Source: Halorubellus sp034808145
GTDB taxonomy: Archaea > Halobacteriota > Halobacteria > Halobacteriales > Natrialbaceae
Length of the DNA stretch: 64,000 nucleotides
Assembly: GCF_034808145.1 (NCBI RefSeq)
Contig: NZ_JAXHGM010000007.1
Coordinates: 122,126-186,125 of the forward strand
Direction of reading: 5' to 3'
The translations under genes were made by a program, and so were the position numbers. The notes under the pieces were generated by a model. That model was not told where the DNA came from. It made no database searches and worked only from the letters and a program-made list of their open reading frames with translations. Below, one piece after another: positions 32,959 to 41,535 of the stretch (position 1 is its first letter; the number at the start of each line of letters is the position of its first letter).

Positions 32959-34398
32959 ATGATATCCAGCGACCGGATGGCGGTCGTCGACGCGAACGCA
33001 GCGGCGCTCGGCGTGCCGCGGAAGCAACTCATGGAGTCCTCCGGGCACGCCGTCGCGCGCGTCGTCCGCGAGCACGCCGACGCCGGCGACCGCGCGGTCG
33101 TCGTCGCCGGCCGTGGGAACAACGGCGGCGACGCGTTCGTCGCCGCGCGCTTCCTGGACGAGATGGACGTGACGACGCTCCTGCTCGGGCGCGCGTCCGC
33201 CATCGGCACCAGCATCGCTCGCGAGAACTGGGACGCGCTCCAGGCCGGCGAGTACGACGCGCGCGAGGTCGGCGACTCCACCGCGCTCTCGCTCCCCGAG
33301 TGCGACGTCGTCGTCGACGCGATGCTCGGGACGGGCGTCGCGGGCGCGCTCCGGGAGCCCGCGGCGACCGCCGCACGAGCGATCAACGACGCGGACGCGA
33401 CCGTCGTCGCCGTCGACGTCCCGAGCGGCGTCGACGCCGACACCGGCGAGAGCGAGGGGGTCGCCGTCGACGCCGACCACGTGGTGACGTTCCACGACCA
33501 GAAACCGGGGCTCGTCGACGTCGACGCCGACGTGACGGTCGCGGACATCGGCATCCCCGCGGCCGCGGAGACGTTCGTCGAACGCGGCGACCTCCGGGCG
33601 GTCTCCCGACCGGCGGACGCGCACAAGGGCGACTTCGGGCGCGTGCTCGTCGTCGGCGGCGGCCCCTACACGGGCGCGCCGGCGCTCAGCGGGCAGGCGG
33701 CGATGCGCGCCGGCGCGGACCTCGCGTTCGTCGCCACGCCCAGTCGCGTCGCCGACGTGGTCCAGGGGTACGAGGAGGGGCTCATCGTCCGCGAACTCGC
33801 CGGCGACCTCGTGCTCGAACGCCACGTCGACCAGCTCATCGACGAGGCCCTGGACGCGGACTGCGTCGTCCTCGGGCCCGGCCTCGGCGCGTCCGAAGGC
33901 ACGCTCGACGCCGTCCGGGACTTCCTCGAACTCTACGACGGCAGGGTGGTGGTGGACGCGGACGCGCTCCGGGTGGTCCCGGACGTCGACACCGACGCCG
34001 ACCTCCTCTGCACGCCCCACCAGGGCGAGTTCGCGCGGATGGGTGGCGAGCCCGCCGAGGACTGGCGCGAGCGCGCCGAGAACGTCGAGGCGCTCGCCGC
34101 GGACCTCGACGCGACGCTCCTCGTGAAGGGCGCGCACGACGTCGTGAGCGACGGCGAGACCACGCGCGTGAACCGCACCGGGAACCCGGGGATGACCGTC
34201 GGCGGGACCGGCGACGTGCTCGCGGGCGTCTGCGGCGCGCTGTTCGCGACCCACGACGCCGTCACCGCGGGCGCGGTCGGCGCGTACGTGAACGGTGCGG
34301 CCGGCGACGCCGTCGTCGACGACCAGGGGTACGGCCTCCTCGCGAGCGACCTGCTCGCCGAGCTGCCGCGAGCGACGTGGGGCGAGACCGATGCCTGA
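32959..34398 (+). CDS. nnr: Bifunctional NAD(P)H-hydrate epimerase / ADP-dependent dehydratase (Nnr)
   Basis: A 479-residue two-domain repair enzyme. The N-terminal YjeF_N domain (residues 1-210) shows VVVAGRGNNGGDAFVAARFL and an NAD(P)HX epimerase site. The C-terminal carbohydrate-kinase-like domain (about 215-470) shows GGGPYTGAPALSGQAAMRAGADL, LLCTPHQGEFARM and NPGMTVGGTGDVLAGVCGAL, the ADP-binding motif. Together they return damaged NAD(P)H hydrates to NAD(P)H. The fusion is common in archaea and bacteria. The last eight bases overlap moaC, so the two are cotranscribed. Confidence 0.93.
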   Translation: MISSDRMAVVDANAAALGVPRKQLMESSGHAVARVVREHADAGDRAVVVAGRGNNGGDAFVAARFLDEMDVTTLLLGRASAIGTSIARENWDALQAGEYDAREVGDSTALSLPECDVVVDAMLGTGVAGALREPAATAARAINDADATVVAVDVPSGVDADTGESEGVAVDADHVVTFHDQKPGLVDVDADVTVADIGIPAAAETFVERGDLRAVSRPADAHKGDFGRVLVVGGGPYTGAPALSGQAAMRAGADLAFVATPSRVADVVQGYEEGLIVRELAGDLVLERHVDQLIDEALDADCVVLGPGLGASEGTLDAVRDFLELYDGRVVVDADALRVVPDVDTDADLLCTPHQGEFARMGGEPAEDWRERAENVEALAADLDATLLVKGAHDVVSDGETTRVNRTGNPGMTVGGTGDVLAGVCGALFATHDAVTAGAVGAYVNGAAGDAVVDDQGYGLLASDLLAELPRATWGETDA

Positions 34399-34927
34399 GG
34401 GCGACGACGGTGACCGCCGTGATGCCGACGCTCCGGCCCCGGACGCCGACAGCGAGGACCTGACGCACGTCTCCGACGGCGAGGCGAGCATGGTGGACGT
34501 CGGCTCGAAGCCGGAGACGGCGCGGCGCGCGGTCGCCCGCGGTCGGCTCGCGCTCTCGCCGGCGTCGATAGCCGCCATCCGCGCGGACGACGTCGAGAAG
34601 GGCGACGTGCTCGCGACCGCTCGCGTCGGCGCCATCCAGGCGGTCAAGCACACGTGGGAGACGATCCCGCTCTGTCACCAGATCCCGGTCACGAACGTCG
34701 ACGTCGACTTCGCGGTCGACGATGACGCGGTCGCGCTCTCGGTCGCCGTGGAGACCACCGGGAAGACCGGCTGCGAGATGGAGGCGCTCGAAGGCGTGAC
34801 GACGGGACTGAACGTCGTGTTCGACATGGTGAAGGCCGTCGAGAAGGACGACGACGGCGAGTACCCGACGGCGTGCGTCGAGGACGTCCGCGTCGTCGAG
34901 AAGACCAAGCGCTCGCTCGCGGACTGA
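34391..34927 (+). CDS. moaC: Cyclic pyranopterin monophosphate synthase MoaC
   Basis: A 178-residue MoaC, with a haloarchaeal acidic N-terminal extension of about 20 residues. The family motifs are present: DVGSKPETARRAVARG, KHTWETIPLCHQIPVTNVDVDF and TGCEMEALEGVTTGLNVVFDMVKAVEKD. The last two hold the active-site His/Cys and Glu-Met-Glu-Ala residues and the catalytic Lys. MoaC makes cyclic pyranopterin monophosphate in molybdenum-cofactor synthesis. A molybdenum enzyme of the sulfite-oxidase type is encoded nearby at 38244. The ATG at 34391 lies within the end of nnr. Confidence 0.95.
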   Translation: MPEGDDGDRRDADAPAPDADSEDLTHVSDGEASMVDVGSKPETARRAVARGRLALSPASIAAIRADDVEKGDVLATARVGAIQAVKHTWETIPLCHQIPVTNVDVDFAVDDDAVALSVAVETTGKTGCEMEALEGVTTGLNVVFDMVKAVEKDDDGEYPTACVEDVRVVEKTKRSLAD

Positions 34928-35066
34928 CCGGGAGATGGTCCGTCGCTGACGGCCGGAGAACGGCCGGTCGTAGACGGCCTGGCAGACAGTCGGTCCCGGT
35001 ACCGTGGGCTCCGTCGGGGTGGATGGTCGGAGAAGCGGTCGCGGCGCGGCGGTGCTGTCGGCGCGT

Positions 35067-35237
35067 TCAGGGAGCGGTGTGCTCGTAGGCGTGCTCCGTG
35101 GCCTCGACGAGGCGGTCGACCGGGAGCGTGAACCCGAACCGACGGGTGATGAGTGCCAGCGGGAGGAGCGCGATGCCCATCGCGATGGTGACCTGATACA
35201 GCGCGAACAGCGCGGCAGCGGATGCCCGTTCTATCAT
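35067..35237 (-). CDS. Small conserved membrane protein
   Basis: A 56-residue protein found below the usual size cut-off: MIERASAAALFALYQVT, a single long hydrophobic helix through GIALLPLALITRRFG, then a soluble acidic tail ending EHAYEHTAP. Haloarchaeal genomes carry similar one-helix proteins of unknown function. A clear TATA box at 35266-35274 lies about 30 bases before the ATG, giving a leaderless mRNA, which strongly supports expression. Confidence 0.7.
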   Translation of the reverse strand: MIERASAAALFALYQVTIAMGIALLPLALITRRFGFTLPVDRLVEATEHAYEHTAP

Positions 35238-35265
35238 CGAACTTCACCCGGACCTACCCGACTGG

Positions 35266-35274
35266 CTATATAAG
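35266..35274 (-). promoter_or_regulatory. TATA box of the 56-aa membrane protein gene
   Basis: Reads CTTATATAG on the minus strand, centred 33 bases before the ATG at 35237. Confidence 0.65.
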
Positions 35275-35613
35275 TCTGTCGGGCGGATTCCGGGGCAAGA
35301 TGGGTGTGTTCCTCTCGCACGACCCGACGCAGTCTGCGGGTTCAAGCGGAGTTGTCTCCGAGACGACCTGAGTGGTGTTCGGGGCGTCCGTACGGGTCTC
35401 CAACCTCGCGCCAACCACGGTCGTTCGCCCCTCGTCTCCGTGACGTCGCCATAACTTACGCAATGATGGGACACGCCGGCTCGGTTCGAGTGAGGGCGCG
35501 GGACGCGGGGACCGGTGGTGGGTCGAGTGACGGTGCGGGTCGTGGCACGCCACGCCGGCCCGTGGGGCGGACGAACCGCAAACCTAGCCTTACTCGAACC
35601 CACACGGGTTGGT
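35275..35613. other. Long intergenic region without a recognisable gene
   Basis: About 340 bases between divergent genes. Both strands have open frames, but their products are Arg/Ser/Pro/Thr-rich with no domain pattern. I see a small AACCC-ACAC-GGGTT hairpin just before the UPF0212 gene and an isolated cataactta element near 35449, but no tRNA or other RNA fold. Nothing here can be called with confidence. Confidence 0.5.
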
Positions 35614-35982
35614 ATGAGCAATTACCTCGTTGCGATGGAAGCCGCGTGGTTGGTTCGTGACGTCGACAACGTCGAGGACGCCATCGGGGTTGCGGTGAGC
35701 GAAGCCGGGAAGCGACTGAACGACAAGGGGAAGGAGTACGTTGAGGTGAACGTCGGCGGCACGCAGTGTCCGGCGTGCGCCGAGGTGTTCGACTCTGCGT
35801 TCGTGGCGGCCGACACCGCGCTCGTCGGCCTCCTCCTGGAGATGGACGTGTTCAACGCGGACAGCGAGGAGCACGCGAAGCGCATCGCGAAGAGCGAGGT
35901 CGGGGGCGCGCTGCGGGACGTCCCGCTCTCGGTCGTCGAGACGATTCTGACCGAGGAAGACGAGGACGAAGACGACCAGTAG
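35614..35982 (+). CDS. UPF0212 (DUF555) family protein
   Basis: A 122-residue member of the archaeal UPF0212 family. MSNYLVAMEAAWLVRDV is the conserved N-terminus, VNVGGTQCPACAEVFDSAFV contains the single CxxC pair, and ADTALVGLLLEMDVFNAD follows. The tail (about 110-122) is acidic. The function is unknown; one CxxC per chain suggests a metal shared between subunits. The ATG at 35614 was chosen because the conserved N-terminus begins there. The next gene follows after 46 bases on the same strand. Confidence 0.9.
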   Translation: MSNYLVAMEAAWLVRDVDNVEDAIGVAVSEAGKRLNDKGKEYVEVNVGGTQCPACAEVFDSAFVAADTALVGLLLEMDVFNADSEEHAKRIAKSEVGGALRDVPLSVVETILTEEDEDEDDQ

Positions 35983-35996
35983 CCGCGACCGACAAC

Positions 35997-36005
35997 ACTT
36001 TTATT
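35997..36005 (+). promoter_or_regulatory. TATA box of the HTH-CBS regulator gene
   Basis: A cttttatta-type element 24-32 bases before the ATG at 36029, suggesting that the regulator has its own leaderless transcript. Confidence 0.6.
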
Positions 36006-36028
36006 ACTTCGGGTAATCGCGTTCGGGT

Positions 36029-36580
36029 ATGGAACTGCCGACGGAGGAGGAGTTGCGGGAGCGCCGGGAGGCGCTCGACCTCACACAGAGCGAACTCGCG
36101 GACGCCGCGGACGTCTCCCAGCCGCTCGTCGCCCGCATCGAGGGCGGTGACGTCGACCCGCGGCTCTCGACGCTTCGCCGGATCGTCGAGGCGCTCAACG
36201 AAGCCGAGGGCGAGATCCGGCGAGCGCGAGACATCATGCACGTCGACGTCTACACCGTCCGGATGGACGATAGCGTCGCCGGTGCGATAGACATCATGGG
36301 CGAGGCCGGGTTCAGTCAGCTCCCGGTCGTCGACGAGACCGGAACGCCCGTCGGAATCATCTCGAACAGCGACATCCGCGAGCACCGCGAGGACCGCGAC
36401 GTCGAATCCCTCCCGGTCGCGGACGTCATGAACGAGGGGTTCGCGACCGTCGCGCCCGAGGCGACCGTCGACGAGGTCGACAACTACCTCGACCACCAGG
36501 ACGCCGTCATCGTCAAGGACGGCGGCAAGCTCGTCGGAATCGTCACCGAGGCGGACATCGCCACGCACCTCCCGGTCTGA
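36029..36580 (+). CDS. HTH-CBS regulatory protein
   Basis: A 183-residue protein with an N-terminal Xre-type helix-turn-helix (LRERREALDLTQSELADAADVSQPLVARIEGGDVDP, residues 8-45) followed by two CBS domains (about 66-120 and 128-183). The CBS pair shows DIMHVDVYTVRMDDSVAGAI and GFSQLPVVDETGTPVGIISNSDI, the adenosyl-ligand pattern. It should be a transcription factor that senses adenylates or SAM. Archaeal CBS-HTH proteins of this plan are known as regulators, but the targets are unknown. Confidence 0.9.
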   Translation: MELPTEEELRERREALDLTQSELADAADVSQPLVARIEGGDVDPRLSTLRRIVEALNEAEGEIRRARDIMHVDVYTVRMDDSVAGAIDIMGEAGFSQLPVVDETGTPVGIISNSDIREHREDRDVESLPVADVMNEGFATVAPEATVDEVDNYLDHQDAVIVKDGGKLVGIVTEADIATHLPV

Positions 36581-36663
36581 CCAGTCGCGGCGGCGGGTGG
36601 CCGTCGCTCGACGTCGGCCGACCGAACGCACCGCCTAAGTATCACCGACGGTAATCGCCGCGT

Positions 36664-36873
36664 ATGGTATCCGGATCGACGACCAGGCGTGGCGCCGGGC
36701 TCGTCGTCATCGTCGGCGCGTTCGTCCTCCTGTACGCACTCGCCGCGAGGAACGACCTCACGCCGGCGTTCGTCGCCTCGACGCTCCCCCTGTTCGGGCT
36801 CGGAGCGGCGCTCGTCGTCGGCGGCGGACTCGTCCGCCGGTACGTCCACCACCTCCACGGACCGACGGACTGA
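36664..36873 (+). CDS. Small two-helix membrane protein
   Basis: A 69-residue protein with hydrophobic segments at about residues 12-27 and 38-56 and a His-rich end (RYVHHLHGPTD). I do not recognise it. The composition fits its neighbours. It begins 83 bases after the HTH-CBS gene and is convergent with purM; the 170 bases between the two stops show no gene. Confidence 0.55.
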   Translation: MVSGSTTRRGAGLVVIVGAFVLLYALAARNDLTPAFVASTLPLFGLGAALVVGGGLVRRYVHHLHGPTD

Positions 36874-37044
36874 GCACCAACTACGCGTGTTTGTACCGCG
36901 GCCCGCGTCCGAGTAGCTGGCAGTCATCGTGGAGTTCACCATCGACGCGGACGCGTTCGACGCGGCGCGAACAGCGGTCTGAGTCTGAGAAAGGCGCTCG
37001 ACGAGCATACGGGCGGCGACGGCGTCCAGCGGCGGTCGCGGTCG

Positions 37045-38064
37045 CTACAGTTCCATCCCGCGGACGGCGACGCAGTCGCCCTCCGCGACCCCGCCGATGA
37101 CGCGGCCGTCCTCGGTCGCGTCAGCGAGCGCCGCGCCCTCGCCCTCCGGCACCGCCGCGACGAACCCGGTCCCCATGTTGAACGTCTCGTACATCTCGCG
37201 CGGCGCGACGTCCCCGAGCTCCTGGACGACCGCGAACACGTCCTGTGCCGGGAACGGGTCGTCGATCTCGTACCGGAACTCGCCCATCCGGGAGAGGTTC
37301 CGCCAGCCGCCGCCCGTGACGTGCGCCGCCGCGCGAACGTCGTGCTCGCGCATCGGCCCGAGGAGGTCCGTGTAGATCCGCGTCGGCTCCAGGAGGGCCT
37401 CCCCGACGGTCCGCTCGGGGTCGGCGGGGAACGGATCGTCGTACTCGTACTCGGACCGGACCGCCTTCCGGGCGAGCGTCAGACCGTTCGAGTGGATGCC
37501 CGAGGACGGCCACGCGACGAGTTCGTCGCCGACCCGGGCGTCACCGTCGAACACCTCGTCCTTCCCCGCGAGCCCCGCGGCGGTCCCCGCGAGGTCGAGC
37601 CCGGACACGACCTCGGGCATCACCGCCGTCTCGCCGCCCAGGAGGGAGACGTCCGCGCGCTCGGCGGCCACCCGGAGGCCCTCGCCGACCTGCTCCGCGA
37701 ACCCCTCGTCGGGTTCGTCGACCGCGAGGTAGTCGACGAACGCGACCGGTTGCACGCCCGCGGCGACGAGGTCGTTCACGTTCATCGCCATGCAGTCGAT
37801 GCCGACCGTCGAGTAGTCCTCGAGCGCCTCCGCGACGAGGAGCTTCGTCCCGACGCCGTCGGTCGCGAGCGACAGGAACTGGTCGCCGATGTCGAGCAGT
37901 CCGGCGTACTCGGTCTCGACGACGTTCCCGACCGCCGAGAGCAGGGCGGCGGTCGCCTGCTCGCTCTCCTCGACGTCCACGCCCGCGTCCGCGTACGTCA
38001 TCCCCTCGTCGTCGTCGGTCGATTCGGTCGCGTCGGCGTTCCCCTCGGCCGCGTCTTCGGTCAT
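37045..38064 (-). CDS. purM: Phosphoribosylformylglycinamidine cyclo-ligase (AIR synthetase)
   Basis: A 339-residue PurM, which closes the imidazole ring of FGAM with ATP to give AIR in purine synthesis. It shows MTYADAGVDVEESEQAT, then LATDGVGTKLLVAEAL with the phosphate-binding Asp, and LLGGETAVMPEVVSGLDLAGTAAGL. Later SSGIHSNGLTLARK and HVTGGGWRNLSRM complete the PurM/PurL-fold signature. The ATG at 38064 follows a CCTATGTG element 25-30 bases upstream, compatible with a leaderless mRNA. A 39-bp-spaced direct repeat lies just upstream of this promoter. Confidence 0.95.
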   Translation of the reverse strand: MTEDAAEGNADATESTDDDEGMTYADAGVDVEESEQATAALLSAVGNVVETEYAGLLDIGDQFLSLATDGVGTKLLVAEALEDYSTVGIDCMAMNVNDLVAAGVQPVAFVDYLAVDEPDEGFAEQVGEGLRVAAERADVSLLGGETAVMPEVVSGLDLAGTAAGLAGKDEVFDGDARVGDELVAWPSSGIHSNGLTLARKAVRSEYEYDDPFPADPERTVGEALLEPTRIYTDLLGPMREHDVRAAAHVTGGGWRNLSRMGEFRYEIDDPFPAQDVFAVVQELGDVAPREMYETFNMGTGFVAAVPEGEGAALADATEDGRVIGGVAEGDCVAVRGMEL

Positions 38065-38105
38065 GCGTGAACGCCCGCCCGGCCGGCACATAGGTCCGTC
38101 GGAAT

Positions 38106-38178
38106 CCCCGACCGCCGACGCCGTGACGTCGGTGAATCCAGGGACCCCGACCGCCGACGCCGTGACGTCGGGGAATCC
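38106..38178. repeat. Two ~34-bp direct repeats spaced by 39 bp before purM
   Basis: Nearly identical units begin at 38106 and 38145, differing by one base over about 34. Each unit contains a 6-bp inverted repeat, CCGACG...CGTCGG, around a CCGTGA loop. They lie between the divergent purM promoter and the sulfite-oxidase-like gene, directly upstream of the purM TATA-like element, so they could be operator sites. Confidence 0.8.
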
Positions 38179-38243
38179 CGCACGGATTCTAGAGAGAACC
38201 CGGAAAACCCTCTTGCCCGGGAGGTGCCTTCCTTCCAGTCAGC

Positions 38244-39698
38244 ATGCCACTCTCCCGCGACGACGCGCTCGTCGTCCTCGCCGCCGGCGTCCTCTCGGTC
38301 GTCGGGAACGTCGCAGCGGTCGGGTTCGCGACGACCAGGCTCGTCCTCGGTCGCGTCGACGCCGTCGTCGTGAACGCGACGCCGTCCGCGCTCGTCACGT
38401 TCAGCATCCAGCAACTCGGGAGCGCCGGCAACCTCCTGCATCTCGCGCTCTCGGCGGCCGTCACCGTCGGCGCCTTCGCCGCGGTCGCACTCGGCGGACT
38501 CGCCGTCGCCAGGCGGACCGAGACGACCGCCGCGGGCGTCACCGCGACCGCTGGCGTCGCCGCCCTCGGCGCGTACGCCGCGACCGCGTCACCGCTCGCC
38601 GCCGTCGGCTCCGGCGTCGGCGCGAGCGTCCCCGTCGCGGTGGCGGTCGCGCGCTCGCCCGGGTCGACCGTCGACCTCGACCGACGCCGCACCATCGAGT
38701 TCGTCGGGAGCGTCTCCGCGCTCGCCGCCGTCGGGTCCGCGGCAGGCGTCCTCCGAACGCCCGAATCCGCCGCCGACGTCGGCGGGCGGGAACCCCGCGA
38801 GATGCTCGACGCCGCCGCCGCGGCCTCGTTCGACGTCGACGGCCTCGGCGGCCTGGTCTCCACGCGGCGCGCGCACTACGAGGTCGACATCAACGCCATC
38901 GACCCGTCACCCAGCGCCGGCACGCACACCCTCACCGTCACCGGCGCGGTCGACGCGGAACGCGAGTTCACGATGGCGCAACTCCGCGCGCTCCCCACCG
39001 AGAGCCGCTACAACACGCTCCGGTGCGTCGGCGACGACCTGAACGGCGAGAAGATAGACACCGCCGTCTGGACCGGCACGCCGACCGACGTCCTCCTCGA
39101 AGGGCTCGAACCGGAGGGCGACTGCGAGTGCGTGATGCTGCGCGCCGCCGACGGCTACCACGTCCAGTTCCCGCTCGACGCGCTCCGCGGCGGCCTGCTC
39201 GCGTACGGCATGAACGGGAAAGAGCTCCCGAAGGGCCACGGGTTCCCGGTTCGCGCGCTCGTCCCCGGACACTGGGGCGAGACGAACGTCAAGTGGCTCA
39301 CGGAGATCGAGTTCCTCGACGAGGCCGCCGACGGCTACTGGGAGAAGCGAGGCTGGCAGGGGACCGGCCCGGTCGAGACGGTCGCGAAGATCCACGCGAC
39401 GGAGCGCCACGGCGACGGCCGCGTCACCGTCGCCGGACCCGCGTACGCCGGGACCCGTGGCGTCGAGCGCGTCGAGGTCTCGACCGACGACGGCGACACC
39501 TGGCAGGACGCCGCCCTCACCGACCCCCTGCCCGGCGACGACGTCTGGCGACAGTGGCGGGCGACCGTCGAGCTCGACGAGCCGACGGAGGTCGTCGCGC
39601 GAGCCACCGACGGCACCGGCCGCCTCCAGCCCGCCGAGCAGTCCGGGTCCTACCCGAGCGGCGCGTCCGGGTGGGTCTCCACCGAGGTTCGACCGTGA
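38244..39698 (+). CDS. Membrane-anchored sulfite-oxidase-like molybdopterin oxidoreductase
   Basis: A 484-residue protein. Residues 1-175 hold about five hydrophobic segments, the remainder is a sulfite oxidase domain. The Mo-pterin site is visible around SRYNTLRCVGDDLNGEKI, with the Cys that ligates Mo, and VQFPLDALRGGLLAYGMNG, HGFPVRALVPGHWGETNVKWL follow. A dimerisation-type Ig-like region (VTVAGPAYAGTRGVERVEVSTDDG) ends it. The catalytic domain probably faces outside. The oxidised substrate is not certain: sulfite, nitrate or methionine-sulfoxide reductase-like reactions occur in the family. It is divergent from purM across the repeat region. Confidence 0.87.
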   Translation: MPLSRDDALVVLAAGVLSVVGNVAAVGFATTRLVLGRVDAVVVNATPSALVTFSIQQLGSAGNLLHLALSAAVTVGAFAAVALGGLAVARRTETTAAGVTATAGVAALGAYAATASPLAAVGSGVGASVPVAVAVARSPGSTVDLDRRRTIEFVGSVSALAAVGSAAGVLRTPESAADVGGREPREMLDAAAAASFDVDGLGGLVSTRRAHYEVDINAIDPSPSAGTHTLTVTGAVDAEREFTMAQLRALPTESRYNTLRCVGDDLNGEKIDTAVWTGTPTDVLLEGLEPEGDCECVMLRAADGYHVQFPLDALRGGLLAYGMNGKELPKGHGFPVRALVPGHWGETNVKWLTEIEFLDEAADGYWEKRGWQGTGPVETVAKIHATERHGDGRVTVAGPAYAGTRGVERVEVSTDDGDTWQDAALTDPLPGDDVWRQWRATVELDEPTEVVARATDGTGRLQPAEQSGSYPSGASGWVSTEVRP

Positions 39699-39770
39699 CG
39701 GCGTCACGGCGACGACCGCCCGATGCGACGGTGATTTAACCGATGTGTTCGATACGGAGAACAGACAGGT

Positions 39771-40046
39771 ATGGAGAAGGCGCTCTGGTACCTCCTGGTC
39801 GGGACGCGGGGCGGCCAGAGCCGCGTGCAGATAATCCGCGCCATCGAGGACCGACCGCGGAACGCGAACCAGCTCTCGGAGGTCGTCGACCTGGACTACA
39901 ACACCGTCCGCTATCACCTCGACACGCTCCTGGAGCACGACGTCGTCGAGAAGGGCGACGAGGACTACGGCGCGCTGTACTTCCTGACCGACCGGTTCGA
40001 GCACCACAGAGCGGACTTCGAGCGGATCACGGAGGAGATGGACTAA
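39771..40046 (+). CDS. Winged-helix transcriptional regulator
   Basis: A 91-residue ArsR-like winged helix. The recognition region is RNANQLSEVVDLDYNTVRYHLDTLLEHDVVEK, followed by a wing (DYGALYFLTDRFEHH). It is small and has no sensor domain, as in many haloarchaeal regulators. A gatttaac element at 39733-39740 lies about 34 bases before the ATG. The next gene, a DUF7521-like membrane protein, begins one base after its stop, a pairing frequently seen in haloarchaea; the membrane partner may provide the signal. Confidence 0.85.
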   Translation: MEKALWYLLVGTRGGQSRVQIIRAIEDRPRNANQLSEVVDLDYNTVRYHLDTLLEHDVVEKGDEDYGALYFLTDRFEHHRADFERITEEMD

Positions 40047-40047
40047 T

Positions 40048-40344
40048 ATGGCAATGAGCACCCTGCTGGTCGTCGCGAGCGCGTTCTCGGCGGTGAACGC
40101 CGTACTGCTTCTCACCCTCACCGCGGTGTGGGTGCGCAACTACCGGACGTTCCGGACGTCATTGACGGCCGGCCTCGTCGCGTTCGCCGCCGTCATGCTC
40201 CTCGAGAACGTCACCGCGCTGTACTTCTTCTTCTCCACGAACATGCTGTACAGCGGCGACACGGTCGTCCACCAGGCCGTCGCCGCGCTGCGGGGCCTCC
40301 AGTTCGTCGCACTCGTCTTCCTGACGTGGGTGACGCTGAAGTGA
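40048..40344 (+). CDS. Three-helix membrane protein (DUF7521-like)
   Basis: A 98-residue protein with hydrophobic segments at about residues 4-26, 37-60 and 76-96. The middle contains AVMLLENVTALYFFFSTNMLY, resembling the DUF7521 proteins that follow winged-helix regulators in haloarchaea. It begins almost at the stop of the regulator, so both are made together. A second Met two codons in is an alternative start. The function is unknown; a membrane-sensing partner of the regulator is inferred. Confidence 0.75.
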   Translation: MAMSTLLVVASAFSAVNAVLLLTLTAVWVRNYRTFRTSLTAGLVAFAAVMLLENVTALYFFFSTNMLYSGDTVVHQAVAALRGLQFVALVFLTWVTLK

Positions 40345-40455
40345 CGCGAGTGCGTTCCCGCGGGCCGCTCTCGTTCGTCGGGTGGCCTGCGGGTTACCGA
40401 CTCGGCATTAGTTTGATGATATCTCCGGTCGACACGTCTCACGAGGGGGTTGTCA

Positions 40456-41394
40456 ATGGTTGACGGGGGGCCTGCAAGCGTCCTGCTACCGACCGTCAGG
40501 TGGACCGAAGCGTGCGAACAGATGGCCGCGCAACTCCGCCCGGACGACGAGCTCCTCGTCGTCTGCGACGGCCCCGATGACCCAGTCGCGGACCACGACC
40601 CGCCCGACGGCGTCGAGATACTCCAGGCGGGCGACCCCGAGGGGTGCTCCGGGAAAGCCAACGCCATCGCGTGCGGCCTCGAAGCGGCGTCGAACGACCG
40701 GTTCGTGTGGACGGACGCCGACTTCGAGCGCGAGGACGACTGGCTCGACCGACTCGTCCGGGCGGGACAGCGCCACGGGCCGGCGACGGCAGTCCCCATC
40801 TGGTACGGTGACGGCTTCTGGACGCTGCTGGAGGCCTGGACGCTCGTCTTCTCGTCGCTGCTCATCTACCTCGACGTCGGGAGCACCGGCAACATCGGCT
40901 GGGGCGGCGGGCTGACGTTCCGACGCGACGAACTCGACGTCTCCGTCGAGCAACTCGCCGCGGAACTCCGACAGGTGCTCAGCGACGACGGCCTCGTCTC
41001 CCAGCACCTCGCGGACATCCACCCGGTCCGCTCGATGGTGACGCCCGTCCGCGTCACCGGCGACCTCTCGACGTCTATCGCACGCGTGGTGCGGTTCAAT
41101 CGCCTCACGCACGTCCACGAGGGCATGTACGGCGACCTCGCCGTCGCTCTCCTCGCCGTCTGCGCGGCCGTCGTCGCCCCACTGTACGTCGCCTTCGCCG
41201 TGACGGTGCTGACCGGCGCCGCGTACGCCGTCCTCCGGTTCCGCCGACCGACCTTCCTGCTCGCGTTCCCCGGCCTGTTCCTCGTCCCGCTCGCGATGCT
41301 CGCCGGAATCCTCGGCGTGGAGTTCGAATGGGCCGGACGCCGCTATCGGCTCGACGGCGAGTACGACGTCACCGTCGTCGACGACGCCGGCTGA
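40456..41394 (+). CDS. Family 2-type glycosyltransferase
   Basis: A 312-residue glycosyltransferase with a GT-A fold and a membrane-bound C-terminal part. The nucleotide-sugar region is seen in ASVLLPTVRWTEACEQ, KANAIACGLEAASNDRFVWTDADFERED with the DxD-type DAD, and a DGLVSQHLADIH segment like the catalytic ED motif of ceramide glucosyltransferase relatives. Two hydrophobic segments near the end (about 228-250 and 260-285) anchor it. Donor and acceptor are unknown; glycolipid or cell-surface glycan synthesis is likely. The ATG at 40456 is preferred over an in-frame TTG six bases earlier. Confidence 0.82.
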   Translation: MVDGGPASVLLPTVRWTEACEQMAAQLRPDDELLVVCDGPDDPVADHDPPDGVEILQAGDPEGCSGKANAIACGLEAASNDRFVWTDADFEREDDWLDRLVRAGQRHGPATAVPIWYGDGFWTLLEAWTLVFSSLLIYLDVGSTGNIGWGGGLTFRRDELDVSVEQLAAELRQVLSDDGLVSQHLADIHPVRSMVTPVRVTGDLSTSIARVVRFNRLTHVHEGMYGDLAVALLAVCAAVVAPLYVAFAVTVLTGAAYAVLRFRRPTFLLAFPGLFLVPLAMLAGILGVEFEWAGRRYRLDGEYDVTVVDDAG

Positions 41395-41535
41395 ACGACG
41401 ACCATCACCGGCACCCCCGCCCGGACGGACTGAATCGCGGACCGACCGGTCGCGCCGGACCGAGTCACGAACTGACTCGAATCAACCAGTTCCTATTTAG
41501 GCTCCGTCCCGCAACTCCGTTCGAGAGCCGATAAC

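Noticed and set aside
34940..34970. GGCCG/CGGCC hairpin after moaC as a terminator
   Set aside because: No T-rich tract follows and short G/C hairpins are abundant here.
35460..35530. Possible tRNA-like T-loop (GGTTCGAGT) in the 35.3-35.6 kb spacer
   Set aside because: No acceptor or anticodon stem can be formed around it.
36930..36981. An 18-codon GTG frame (VEFTIDADAFDAAR...) between the small membrane protein and purM
   Set aside because: It reads like a protein start but stops at once, and no promoter or homology is evident; perhaps a gene remnant, too short to call.
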